A stretch of 64,000 nucleotides of DNA from Volvox africanus (lineage: Eukaryota; Chlorophyta; Chlorophyceae; Chlamydomonadales; Volvocaceae), in assembly GCA_030268105.1 (NCBI GenBank), contig BSDZ01000078.1:4565001-4629000 (forward strand). The letters run 5' to 3'. The notes beneath the pieces were generated by a model. The model saw only the letters and a program-made list of their open reading frames with translations. It was not told the DNA's origin and made no database searches. The position numbers and the translations under genes were made by a program. Below are positions 25,737-37,692 of the stretch, in pieces. The number at the start of each line of letters is the position of its first letter. The stretch's first letter is position 1.

Positions 25737-28700
25737 TTAAGAGGGGCTCCTTGCCGCGAACACTCCCTCAGCCTCTCCGGGCAGCGCCGTGCGGTACACA
25801 ACGACGTCGGTGACATGGCCCTGGTCATGCATGCAGGTGTGTGTGTGTGTGTGAGAGAGAGAGTGTGTGTGTGTTTCATGCCGTGCATAGGTAAAGCAAG
25901 GCTGCTTCATTTGTGTTGTGCAAGTGAGACAGGCAGTAAGAGTATTAGCAACGCGTAGTATGAAGCACACGCATGCAGACAGCCTCGAGTTCACATACAC
26001 ATACATGTACACACACGCGAACTGATGTGCAGACAAATTTGCGATCGCCCACATGCATACACATCTCCCAGACACATACACCCCCGGCTCAGTTCCGCAC
26101 ATTTAACCCCCCCCGTTTTGGGGCCACGAGAGATCTCCTGTCCTTGGATGGGCCATCTTCCGCCAAAACCCCACCTGAGGGGATAGGCCGTACACGTCCA
26201 TACTTGTGAAGATGTACGGAGCTAATTCTTCCCGTTCTCGGCACTGCTGCCTCCTGGCGGGTGACCTGGTGGTGCCGCCCACCGCACCGCCCGGATCGCG
26301 CTCCAGTTCGGCCATCGCTACGGGGCCTGACGGGGGGGAGTGCAGCGGCGTCGCTCTGGCCGCCAGCGGCACCACCAGTGCCTCCCAGGAACAGAACGCC
26401 ACGCACCCCTCCGGGTCGACCGCCCAGCTACCTTTGCTGATTCTGCATCGGTCCACAGTCAAGGTTGTAGTGACTTTGCTGTTGGGTACTGTCTCTTCAA
26501 ACAATTTTCAATCAACATGGAGGCGGTATTTAGTTGCTCGCTATGTGGAAGAGGTAATTGCTTGTAATATATAATTGAAGAAGCAAAAATAAGACGTATA
26601 TCCTTTGGCTCCATTTGAGAGAAGTTGTGAGATAGAGGAGGCTGCAGGAGGGGGTGGGGTTGTTGGAAAGTCCGTCTGATGTACTTCCATGGATCCCACA
26701 CATGACAGCAGAGGCTCCGAAACCTGGGTGACCTGTTAAAGGCCCCAATTTATAGCCATTTCTGTATTTCATTAGAAATGCATGCATTCTAAACCGTTCT
26801 AAAACCGTACACGCCTGATGTCGTACGCCGCGTGCAAGCGCTGTAGCTCCTCTAAGACCCGATCCCTGCATGTGGCAGTGGTTTCCGTAAGTTATTGGGT
26901 TTCAATAGACACATGCTCGTCCTTTCACGACGTCAGCGAGGACGAGGAGCATAAACTCATCGGCCATGCGCCCTCATGCCTCCATCATACGCCCCACATA
27001 TTCCAAGAGCCCGTGACGTATAGCATGAGGGCGCAGTACAACAACACAGTACGCAGTACCAATTTCATTTTGTTTTCAAGATCACGTGTAATCCCACGTT
27101 CCTGGCATACTGCACCTTCAGGAGGGTTGATTCACATGGCGCGTGAGACACACATATTCACACATGCATACACCCACACGATCGCTCTTTGTGTCCCATC
27201 CTCCGAGTGGGCTGCCCGCAGTTCCCACAACCCTAACCCTAGGGCAAACCGACCTTCCCCGAGCAGCCCCCAGATATGGCCATAGTCCTTCAGCGTCCCA
27301 AAGCGCCATCTCCTCCGACAAAGACCCGAACACGTCCCGTACACCGCTGTAGCTGCTGTCCACCAGGCCCAGCCATGTAGCCACGGACCGCCCCGCCTGA
27401 GCCTCCAGGTCCGCGACCAGCGCCCCCGAAGCCCCAGCAGAAAGAGCGGCTGATTCGGAAGATGCTGGAAATGACGACCGAACGACGAATACCGGGGTGC
27501 CGTCTCCCGGAGCAATCGCCCCCGATGGCCCCGGGGGGACAGTGCTGCAGGCTGGCGCCAACAGGGGTGTCGGCTCGGAGATGTAACCCGTGGGTCCGGC
27601 GGGGACTGTTACTACTGTGGGGATCTCGCTCGTTATTACTGACACGTGAAGCAACACACGATGGGAGAGATACGGGGAGGGGACAGCGGGGTTTCGGTGT
27701 GTTTCGGTACTCCAGTGTCACGTGTGCTGCCTGCTTGTGTATGGTGCAGCATATACAGGCAGGAGGTATGTTCGGGAACCTGGTCGCCATGGTGGTTAAT
27801 GTTTACGTAGTCCTTCATCAACAGAGCAGCAGAAACAAAACAGCAGCAGGTCTTCGTCAGCGTCATTCAAGCACATTAACACATTCACGCTCCGATGCAC
27901 ACGGCTCGCCTGCATATGCCGCCTGCATTTGCGCCGCCGCCCCCTCTCCCTGGAGCCCAAGCCCCTCGACCGCCGCCGCTACCGCGGGCACGCGGCCCAT
28001 CAGCCGCTGGACGAAGGGTAAAGCCGTCAAGTCCGGGCTTGAGATGCGCGGAGGGCGCACCTTGTCGGCCCTGCCGCCGGTTGCGTCTGTTGCCGGCGGC
28101 GCCGGCGGCGCTGACACCGCTGCCGGCACTGGCGTCGTTGGCGTCTCCCTTGCCGTTGGCGTCTCCCTTGCCGTTGGCGTCATCTCCACGTCCACATCTT
28201 CCGCCTCCGCAGCCATCATTGCCTGCCGCATCTCGTCGAACATCTGGTAGCGGACCCCGGCCTGAGTGACTCGTCCCGCAATGTCCAGCACCAGGCGGTG
28301 GATCGTCAGGCTGCGCGCCAGGCTGCGAGAGGGGGCCCGTGAAGGTGCGGGAGCGAAGGAGCCGCGAGGGCCACGAGGGCGGAGCGTTTAAGTGAGGTCT
28401 TGGGAACTGAAATAAATTGAGAAATCTTCACTCTGTAAGGGGGTCGTCACAAACCCTCCCCTCCACATTCCCCCCAGCTGGGTATGCCCCCCGCCTGGAA
28501 GGGAAGGATTTCAGCTGGCACCCGCCGACTGCGTGCTTGTCTATTGGGTATGCTTCTCTGCCGTACCGATTGGTCGGAGCCATCAATCCAGGGAGGGGCC
28601 TTATATTGCGTGCCGTCTCGTCCACCCAGAGGAACACCTCACCGCCACCGGGCGGCGCGGCGGCCGATAGCAATGTCATGTGCCAGTTGTCGTATATCTG

Positions 28701-30640
28701 TGAGGAAACGTAAATTGCTTCACCTTTTGTATGCGCATTATTAAGTTAATACATCGCATCGCAATTATTGTAACTGCCTCCAAGGACCAGGAGCAATAGT
28801 CAGCCAGTTGAGCGTTCAAAAAGTTCTTTTTTCCCCAGCTCTCAGAGCCGATAAATCATTTTGCCCAACGCTTCTGCCCCTTCCCGTGTTCGTACTTCAC
28901 GTACATATATATTAAACATCATGCTTTTTTAGATAATCATGGGGCTACCGCTTCACATGTTCTCCTGCCCTGAAGGGTACGGTGGTCGTGCGCGTCACAA
29001 CTAGGGCAATAACTAGGATGATAACTAGAGTAAATCGCTTCGCATTCGCGCGCTCGCTGGAAAAGGTGGGCCTCCTCCCGTACCAAGTGATCGGCTTGTA
29101 ATGCCGCGAGGAAACGGTCTACCCCCCGGGGAAGGTCGGGAGGGGAAGGGGGCCCGGCGGAGGGTTTTTTTCCAGAGCCTGTGGTGACCCCCACGTGCAC
29201 CTCCACGTCGGGGTGCAGCAGCGACTGCAGCTCCGTACGAACCGCCTCCGTCAGCCCCCCGGACACACCTGAGGGAAGATGCATCGGGCATACAAACATA
29301 CTAAAAACACACAAACACACAAACACACGAACACGGACCAACAACACTGACAGCACGCAAAAGCGCGGGGGCTCGATCGCATAAAAAACATTCCCAGATG
29401 CAAAACATACATTCTGCTTTTCTGCGTGCTGACACGCAGCAGGGTGATTCCGTCCTCAATCCCATCCCCCAAAAGTCCCATCACAGATTAATAAACCCAT
29501 CATATAAGGAGCGGGGTTGCTGCTCAACAACCCCCCCTACACCCCCCCCACCTCCTCCACACAAACGCGCACCTGCCAGCACTGCAGCCAGGTACCTCCG
29601 GCCCACTTCCAGACACAGCCCCGCGGGGCAGGAGGGGCCCAGGGCCCCGACATCTGGTTCCGGAGCGTCTTTCATAACTGCGGCTGGGAGGAGCGGGTGA
29701 GGCAGAAATCAAGATGGCTCAGCTGGCAAAGGGGAGTCGGTGGAAGCTGGCGGGATCGGTACGGATGTGGGTATGCCGTGTATTATGCGCTCTTTGTTAT
29801 CGACGTCCGGGTGGCAGCTTCCGCCGCCGTCGACCGACCCAGCCACTCTCACATCATCACCCACGCATCCAGAGCGGAGCATATGTATATAGATATATGG
29901 CATATATATAGCTGCATGCATATGGCGGCCGCGGCATGTAAACCGTCCCTTTGTATCATTTTGTAGGGGTGGGGGCTCATGTACGGGTAAAGAGACCATG
30001 GGTCTGGTCAAAGCTCTTGAAAGGATGACCGGTTCACTGGGTCGTGGGCACCAATCACGTACAGACGTACGTACGTACTTTCGTGATCTGCCGCAATTAC
30101 GATATGGCCATCTGCCGTACAGTGTACACGGCTGACCAAGCCTGCGCTAAGGTCCATCCCTGGCCCAGTCGCCGCGGTATCCGCTCCGCCCCCAGCTGCC
30201 GCCATCACCACAGGCGGCGATCTGCGTGACGTGTGCGGGTTCGGGCTGGTGCTGGTACCGGCTGAGGGCGAGCAAACTTCGATCTGCGTACTGATAGTGA
30301 AGCGACTGCGGCGGGCGCTTTTAGTAATAATGGTTTTACCGCTACTATCACTGCTATTACTGCCGCTAAATATAACGCCTCCTGTTTCCCAAGAGATGTT
30401 TGTATTATTAGCGCGAGTGGATCTGCCGCTGTTGATATAACTGCTTGTGCAACGAATCCCAGCAAGGAGTTTTGGGCCAGCAGCGGCCGTGGCGCTTGAT
30501 ACACTGTCGATGTTGGTGGGAGTAGTGCCGCCGGTCCTCACGCGCTGCAGCAAATAATCGCCACGTAATAGAGAATTGCTACTGATGCAGCAACTTCTGT
30601 TGTTATTGTTGTTTCTGCTGTGTCCAGACCCTAAGCGCAT
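25737..30640 (-). CDS. Unidentified protein, nine-exon gene model
   Basis: Model: join(30640..30079, 29677..29573, 29268..29026, 28697..28643, 28322..27889, 27614..27254, 26865..26813, 26488..26175, 25820..25737), 736 residues. Every exon-exon phase matches (1,1,1,2,1,2,1,0), which is hard to obtain by chance with nine pieces. The N-terminal exon is Ser/Asn/Arg-rich. The middle is mostly alpha-helical: GVDRFLAALQADHLVREE, then HLFQRARECEAIYSNIRQL, then RSLTIHRLVLDIAGRVTQA and RYQMFDEMRQAMM. A Pro/Thr-rich linker with a duplicated TARETP unit follows. Later come SLSEEMALWDAEGLWPYLG and RVLEELQRLHAAYDIR, and then a more beta-like end (VTTTLTVDRCRI, GSWAVDPEGCVAFCSWEAL, DVVVYRTALPG). No signal peptide or membrane segment is evident. 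I do not recognise the family. The first exon and start codon are the weakest parts; the exons from 29268 to 26813 are the strongest. Confidence 0.6.
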
Positions 30641-31454
30641 GACAGCGGCCCTTTCCGCTCGGGCCTTCCCCTGTGGTGGATGAACGAAAACTGTCCAAAG
30701 CAATGAGTTATTCAACTTTTATGTTCCAGACCAGAAGTTAAGGTAGCATGAACATCTTGCTTAAAGTATAAAGTAGTGAAATTTTATGTACATAATAAAT
30801 GGCTAAATTAATGTTCGATTTCCACGTTCGTATGGCATGACGCTGGACCGCCGCGGCCGAAATGGGATATTTGAAGCGGCGGGCCTCCTCAGCTCTCTCA
30901 GCAGCCCGGACGGAATCCCGTTAGATGGAATCGGTGCGAATAGCTGCCGATCACAAAGAAACGCTCGCTCGATTCCGTCCCCCGTTCTTCCCTGCTTGCT
31001 CAATTCTTTCGCCCCCCCGCCCATGCAGTTATTTATTTACCGAAAATATACTGGCAACGGAAGATGATGCCCTACTGCCAGTCATGACCATCTACGACCG
31101 ACTGGCAGGATAAAGTTTCGTTCAAAGGGGCGCCAGGAGACTGTGAGGAGTCACTAGTAGGTCAACGGGATAGCTCCGACATATATGTATGTATCCACAC
31201 ATCGTCCTAGGTGGGGAATCTGGGAATCTGGGAATCTGCACCTTAATAAAGCAGCTCATTTAGATTTCCATACTTCACGACGATATCAGGCAGGAAGATG
31301 ATGCTGATTTGACAGATCCTTGGATGGAGTTCCTTGGTAACCAACGAATGCATGCGGGGCTTCCCAAGGAAGGACTCCTGCCCTCGGTTTGGGTTCAGAA
31401 TATACATACATGCATATAAATATAATACACATATATACCCTAATATTACCGATA

Positions 31455-31730
<276 letters not shown>

Positions 31731-32240
31731 TATTAATTTTTTTTATTGTTTGCGTCATCTCAACCCATGCATAAATATGCTTGCCTCCTATTTGGCGAGC
31801 GACTATCTAGGGACACGCACACGCCGGGCTTTTTTCTCGAATGAACAGCCCGCTCAGCCCTTGACGCCTTTCTTTAATACAGATGGGACCTTCGTGCGAC
31901 ATGTGTATGCATGTATATATATGTATATGCATGTCCGTACTTGCTTCTTCCTTACGACTGTTCGGATCTAGCTGCTGGCTCCTGCCTGCCTTCCTTCCGA
32001 ACAACCCCGCTTGCCCCACGCCCTACAAGTCACGCATGCTTCCATCCACTCACTCGCTCGTGTATGTACACGATCCGGCTTTATTCGGTGATGTATGAAG
32101 TGCCTTGAAATGTATGAACCAAGCAACGATTCATGGTGATGATAACCCAATAATGATATGAAGACTCAAAAAAGCAGCAGGTCGGTAAGAATAAAACACA
32201 TCAAAATATGAAAGCACATTCACATCAAGCAACTGACTGC

Positions 32241-32489
32241 AGTATCCTAGGCAGGCAGGGTTATTACTAATGGCTGATATTCGGGGTGATGACCAGTGTT
32301 GTATCTCTGTGTTAATATTCGCCAAACTGTTTAGGCCCGATCGGATGATGTCCAGTTTCCTGAACATCCTGGATATTAGCCTTAGATATCCCAGAATACT
32401 AAAACCAGCAGGAACCTGGTGTCACCTTCCGATCGGGCCTCTCTCCGCTGTCTGACGGATCGATCTGATTATTATCCCAAAACAGAGAG
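32241..32489 (+). mobile_element. Short TIR element (MITE-like), copy 1
   Basis: The core 32241-32401 is bounded by imperfect inverted repeats: AGTATCCTAGGCAGGCAGGG at the left and the complement of TAGTATTCTGGGATATC at the right. A second inverted repeat, AGGCCCGATCGGA, lies at about 32332-32344 and, inverted, at about 32430-32442, overlapping the first. The whole 249 bases recur in inverted orientation at 45643-45892. There is no transposase frame, so it would be non-autonomous. Confidence 0.8.
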
Positions 32490-32873
32490 ATACACCGCCG
32501 ACGTAAATGCGCACGCAAAACCAAATCCCCAGCAGCACGATCCGCAGCCATGACGTACGTACGTACTAGCTATGTACTGTTGTTTGTATGTATGCAGGAC
32601 AAACCACAGTGCGCGTACAGTAATTGTTTAGACATTACAATACATGCAATTGTGATGAGCTCATTGAACACGCACGCGAGCCACCAATGGAAGCCTGTCT
32701 CTCTTTCAGCGTCCTCGGTATACAGCCATGGCGTGGATGGGTAAAATAAAATAGAATAGATCGAGAACGGGACGTAATTATTAAGAATGCGTATCTCTCT
32801 CTATATGTTTTAGTAGGTGCGTGTTTGTGAAATATACGAGTTATTGTTGTGTCTCTGTCGTGTCGGCCACCAG

Positions 32874-32945
32874 AGATCCGATCGGAAGGATGACCATCTA
32901 AGGTCCAGGATCCTTTGACACTGCCCGTAGATACCCCAGGATACT
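32874..32945 (+). mobile_element. Eroded partial copy of the TIR element
   Basis: It contains CCGATCGGA and, about 55 bases on, the right terminal motif CCAGGATACTA in the same order and orientation as copy 1. The intervening sequence has diverged. It lies about 400 bases downstream of copy 1. Confidence 0.5.
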
Positions 32946-34171
32946 ACAGAAATATACGAGCAGTGGATAGAACAACCAATTCGATGAATAACATTATCTA
33001 AGTATCTCCCTGCAGCAGCAAGAGGGATGTAAACATGTCGCCACTGATGATGATTAGGTAGAGTGAGACGACATCATTAGCAAGCTTCGTGCATTGCGTT
33101 GATGTATCTATATCGCCACCCCGCTGCTGGTTCGTTCGGATTATGATATAGGTATGCATGGGGCATCTAGAATATAAATGTTCAACCAACCAACCAACCA
33201 ACCAACAATTGATGTACGGGTAGGTTTGGTAACGCACACAAGTACATGCACTCGACATGTACTTCTTTCACCAAACACCTAAACACACGATCACATACAC
33301 GCACAAGCAGCCACAGACACAAGCACAGGTAGATAAAAGAACATCGATTTCCTGAGTAATGACCCCATTTCGCCATTCTTTGTTCTTTGTTTGCGCGGTG
33401 GAGCCAGTCTGCGTGCGGCGGCGGCGGCGGCGACGGCGGCGGTGGCGGCAACGGCAAAGTGCACACAGGTCCCTGCGAACCCTCGATAGAGTATAGCCAC
33501 ATAGCGGCCAGCCTGCAATGATTCGTTCGTTCCCATCTCGCCCATCGCCCCGCCCCGCCTCTTCGCTACAAGCGAGAGCTCATCCTCGCAGCCTTGAGCT
33601 CAAACATACACGCAGTATTAGCCTCCACGCCGTGAGAGGGGGAGGCGAGTAGTGCTGGCTGCTGCTGGCTGGTCTCCCCTGCTTGCTGGCCCCCACGCAC
33701 TTTCAGCTAGGTAGGCAGCTAGCTAGAGCACCTCGGTGAGCCCCGCCTCGCTCATGCACAAATAAACGTTCCGTAACAAGCTAGCTTTATAGGCAAGCAG
33801 GGCACCGATGACGTACGTACGTGCTTACATGCAATGCGTACTTACGTACAGCACGGTACGGTGTGCATAATAATCTGCACAGTGTGCAGACAAGCAAGTA
33901 AACGAACGAACGAACGAACGAACGAACGAGCTCCGTCTCATGATTATCGTACGAAAAATGGTAATTTCATTCGTCCAGCATTACGTACGCATCTTCATGC
34001 ATGTCGGAGACCGTGCATCACATCGCAGCCAGCCAAGCAAGCAGCCTCTGACAATAGGTAGGCCGCCGCACCGCCGCCGCACCCCCACTGGCGGCCTATC
34101 TGGTCATACAAACGGCCTATCTATCTGCAAATCGCGTCCCGGCCCAAGCCGCCCTAGAAGGGGTGAGAGCC

Positions 34172-34302
34172 ATGTGCCGCCACCTAGCCATCTAGCTAGC
34201 GAGCCATCTAGCCATCTAGCCATCTAGCTAGCGAGCCATCTAGCCATCTAGCCATCTCGCTAGCGAGCCATCTAGCCATCTAGCCATCTAGCCATCTAGC
34301 CA
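34172..34302. repeat. CTAGCCAT/CTAGCTAGCGAG minisatellite
   Basis: A tandem array built from CTAGCCAT octamers with interspersed CTAGCTAGCGAGC units, about 130 bases in all. It is largely composed of CTAG palindromes. Confidence 0.9.
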
Positions 34303-35027
34303 GCGGCAACCCTACTTCCCGCATTCGCACTTACTCACGTTAGGTGGCAGTTATGTCGCCCATAGATGGGTGTGCAGGAGCTGATATGTTCTCATCTTAC
34401 CCCTCGCAACCAGCGCTCTGTTCGGCCCCTACGACGGGACCTCATGCACCCCCGTTCATGCATACGCACGGCATGTAAAACTCAAAAGCATGTAAGGGGC
34501 GCGTGCTTACCAACCTCCGAGTGAAGAAAGGACAAACAATAATAAACAAGCAAGCTCCATTCGACGAATGAAAGGCGCACACGCGCAGCCTGGTGTGTGT
34601 GCGCGAAGCGACGGACACATGCATGTAAATGATGGTGACGATGACAAACATAACACCAAAGAAGTTACCTCACGAATGTACGTACACCACAAACTACCCG
34701 CAAGAGGAGGGCGGCTGTTTCGTTCGGCGGCTTTATTTCAGTCGTTGACTCGTTACAAAGAAATAAACCCCGACAGATAGATGGATAGATAGATGGATAG
34801 ATAGAAGGATAGATAATGGATGTATATATATATATGTATACATATAAATATTGCATAGAATCTCGATAGATGTGGACTAAACCAGCAACCACTAGCATGC
34901 AAGGATGGGAGCTCCTGCTGGCCCATCCTTACTGCAGGTAGGGTCCATCCGTTATCGTGTCACTACGAGCAACGACAACCCTAAGACTGACCTATGTGTG
35001 TGTATGCTAATGTCTGTCTGTTGTATA

Positions 35028-35190
35028 CGTGTATGTGCGTATGTGTGTATGTGCGTATGTGTGTATGTGTGTATGTGTGTATGTGTGTATGTGTGTATGT
35101 GTGTATGTGTGTATGTGTGTATGTGTGTATGTGTGTATGTGTGTATGTGTGTATGTGTATGTGTGTATGTGTGTATGTGTGTATGTGTGT
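35028..35190. repeat. (GTGTAT)n-type microsatellite
   Basis: About 160 bases of GTGTATGT repeats with a few GTGCGTAT variants at the 5' end. Both strands are open as Cys-Val or His-Thr repeats, which is not coding. Confidence 0.95.
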
Positions 35191-35691
35191 TGCTTGGGGC
35201 TACAACCCTGCTGCTGATCACTCAGGCGCATGAACACCCCCCCGCCCCCACTTAGCTCCACTTGGCTCAACCGGCACAACGACCAAAGCCAGACGTATGT
35301 ACGGCAGCATCAGCCTAGCTTCCCAACCCGCAGACGGAGACTCTGCACGAACGAAAACTCACCACCACTCAATCCTATAATGTCAGGTACGAAGATCATG
35401 ATCAGATCACTGACGTTGCTTTCACAGAAGGTGATTGGCCTGGTTGATGCAAAATCTTATCTCGACGGCGATGGCGGCACGATGGCGGCATGACGACGGC
35501 GCACGCATGGTGCTGGTTGGTACGACACAGTGACCTACAGATGCTGAACAGAGATATGTTGATATGTACTGCATGCATGCATGGACGGACAGATGGACGG
35601 ACGGATGACAGACGGATGGAGGGACGGACGGACGGGCGGAAGGACTGACCCGTTTTCGAGCAATTTCGTTGATGACCGGATACACAAATCA

Positions 35692-37692
35692 TTACGGTGC
35701 CGCTGCCGGCGCTGAGTCCGCCTCGGTTTCCACTTCCCCCTCCCCTGCAGGCGCCAGCGTCATGTCTGCTTCCTCACCGGGCGCTGCTGCGGCGTCAGCG
35801 GCCGCCATCGCTGTCATCGTTTGGCGCCACCTTCGCCGCAACTCAGGCACACTGACTCCTAAGGCTCGTGCCGCGTCGGCGACGGACAGATTGAGTGTTT
35901 GGCAGAACGCTGAGTCCACGCTCGTCCACCTAGCAGCCGTCCGCCGGCTGCTGAGAGCGCCAACGTCTTCATCATGCCCTCCGCCCCCCCCACCATCAAC
36001 ACCAATACCACCACCATCACCACCACGACCACCACCACCACCACCATCAATATCACCACCACCACCGCCACCACCATCACCACCACCGCCCAGATCGTCA
36101 TTAGATTTCCCACAGCTACCGCCCGCTGCCGCCAGCCCAGCCGCCGTCGCCTCCGCTGAGTCAACATCCATCCGGCACACGTGGCTCTTTGGCTCGACGT
36201 CCCGGCAGGGGGGGTCGTCCACGTCCATCTCGGCCTCAGATAAGCGAACAGAGCCAGATAGGTCAGCCGCTGAGAAAGACGCAGGAATGACAGAAGCAGG
36301 GCTGTTGCCGCCGCCGCTAGCGTGCTGCAAGGCACATTGGGTATTACTGTTACCGCCGCCGCCACTGCCGCGGTAGTTCCGTCTTGGCAACGCCTCCGCC
36401 TCCGCCGAGGATTCCGGCCGCTGCAAGCAGGCGACTTCATTCAATGGCCCCCGCGGCACCGCCGGACTCATCGTCGTTACCTTCCGTACGGTCCATCCGT
36501 ACCCGGCTGCATTCAAGGTCTGCACCGGTGGGGCCACCACACCCGCAGCGGACGCAGCTTCACGAGTCGCAGCACCGGCGGCAGCGGCAATGGGAGCGGC
36601 GGCAATGGGAGCGGCGGCAATGGGAGCGGCGGCAGTGGGAGCGGCGGCAGTGGGCGCAGCGGCAGTGGGAGCGGCGGCAGTGGGCGCAGCGGCAGTGGGA
36701 GCGGCGGCAGTGGGAGCGGCGGCAGAAGCGGCGCCCGCAGCTGCAGCTGCCGTCCCCCCAGCGGCGCCTGAGGGAGCAATCATCATTATCTCAGACATGC
36801 TCGTCCCGTCATCCGGCGGGTGCATGTCGCCGTGCTCGGGCAACGAAAGATGTCTCAGACCCCGAACTAACGGATCCGATTGCCGTACGCCGGGGCAGCA
36901 ATCCACTGCCGACACCGCTGACTGATGCCCCTCCGTGCTGAACAAGGACAGCAAAGCAGCGGCAGGAGGTGGGCTCTCCGTTTGCTCAAATGCGACCGGC
37001 GAGTAGAGGTTGCCCAGCGATAGTGGCGCAGAAGGGGCTGCTGGAGGTTGAGATGTGGCCCCGCTGACGCCGCCGCTGACGCCGAGGTGGTGAGGTGGTG
37101 GCGGCGGTGGCCCCGTGTTCCTTAGAGGCAACAGCGCCTCAGGCCGACCGACGGGAGTTGTCAAGAGCCACTGTTGACGTAAATCGTGAAGGTTTGTCGC
37201 TGTTGTTGGGATCCCTGCTTTTGCTGCGAATGCTGTTGGCCGTGGTGGAGTTGCGGTAGGCTGCCCGAACTGCACGTCGTCGTTGCTGGGGTTACTACAT
37301 GAGTAGCCGGCTCTGTTGGCTGAAACAGCAGGCAGCACGGCGTTTAGTCCTCTCGAGAGTGGTCCTGAACCGATGCTGAAGCGGTGGCTTGGTAGTGATT
37401 CGGATGGAGAAGTCCGCGAGGAGTCGATCGGTTGATACCCGTCTGGTGGCACCTCCGGCAAAGGTGTTAGGGAGCTTTGGACAAGTGCGCGTGACGATGT
37501 GTCTTGTTGACTATCGAAAACAACATGGTCGGTTTTCATATACCCATCGTCATTCGTTATAGGCATGGCGCCTTGGCGCTGTTGGTTTCTGTGAGGCCCA
37601 AAGTTATCGATTTCCATGGATTGCTCTGGGGCCTGACGAACGGATGGCTGGCGGCCTTCACCAGAAGAAGTAAGTATCTGAAAGTCGCTCAT
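35692..37692 (-). CDS. RWP-RK-like protein lacking the RWPxRK signature
   Basis: A single open exon of 666 residues from MSDFQILTSSG. The N-terminal half is Ser/Pro-rich with a TAF-x2-K-x-G motif (residues 153-160) and WLLTTPVGRPEAL (175-187). Both motifs are also present in the second RWP-RK protein of this window. Residues about 330-390 are a (TAAAP)n tandem repeat, and a Gly/Asp-rich stretch follows. The C-terminal part (about 590-625) matches the first half of an RWP-RK domain: LNLSVADAARALGVSVPELRRRWRQ. It then runs into an Ala/Glu-rich tail without any RWPxRK motif. RWP-RK proteins are plant and algal transcription factors; this one lacks the residues used as the family signature, so DNA binding is doubtful. 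A possible donor (AAG|GTGGCG) lies inside the ELRRR segment, but no exon able to encode RWPxRK is visible in the next ~900 bases. No intron is needed for the model as given. Confidence 0.7.
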   Translation of the reverse strand: MSDFQILTSSGEGRQPSVRQAPEQSMEIDNFGPHRNQQRQGAMPITNDDGYMKTDHVVFDSQQDTSSRALVQSSLTPLPEVPPDGYQPIDSSRTSPSESLPSHRFSIGSGPLSRGLNAVLPAVSANRAGYSCSNPSNDDVQFGQPTATPPRPTAFAAKAGIPTTATNLHDLRQQWLLTTPVGRPEALLPLRNTGPPPPPPHHLGVSGGVSGATSQPPAAPSAPLSLGNLYSPVAFEQTESPPPAAALLSLFSTEGHQSAVSAVDCCPGVRQSDPLVRGLRHLSLPEHGDMHPPDDGTSMSEIMMIAPSGAAGGTAAAAAGAASAAAPTAAAPTAAAPTAAAPTAAAPTAAAPTAAAPIAAAPIAAAPIAAAAGAATREAASAAGVVAPPVQTLNAAGYGWTVRKVTTMSPAVPRGPLNEVACLQRPESSAEAEALPRRNYRGSGGGGNSNTQCALQHASGGGNSPASVIPASFSAADLSGSVRLSEAEMDVDDPPCRDVEPKSHVCRMDVDSAEATAAGLAAAGGSCGKSNDDLGGGGDGGGGGGGDIDGGGGGGRGGDGGGIGVDGGGGGGHDEDVGALSSRRTAARWTSVDSAFCQTLNLSVADAARALGVSVPELRRRWRQTMTAMAAADAAAAPGEEADMTLAPAGEGEVETEADSAPAAAP
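36583..36735 (-). repeat. In-frame 15-bp minisatellite encoding TAAAP repeats
   Basis: About ten copies of a 15-base unit (GGGAGCGGCGGCAAT type) inside the RWP-RK-like gene. In the coding frame it encodes repeated Thr/Ile-Ala-Ala-Ala-Pro pentapeptides, so copy number can change without a frameshift. Confidence 0.92.

Noticed and set aside
25737..25820. Concanavalin A/LamG-like ending for the unidentified gene
   Set aside because: The final exon (DVVVYRTALPGEAEGVF) resembles the last strand and helix of LamG-type folds, but no preceding part of such a domain could be recognised, so the name was not used.
25548..25958. Open frame encoding a long poly-histidine protein
   Set aside because: It is the translation of the ACC/ATC microsatellite on the strand opposite the 3' end of a real gene model; nothing else in the frame looks coding.
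28428..28679. 83-codon minus-strand frame reading through 28642 (VFLWVDETARN)
   Set aside because: A strong GTGAGG donor at 28642 and matching phase to the 28322 exon favour a short exon 28697-28643 in another frame, so this frame is treated as intronic.
34905..35279. Cys-Val and His-Thr repeat open frames
   Set aside because: They are translations of the GTGTAT microsatellite on the two strands.
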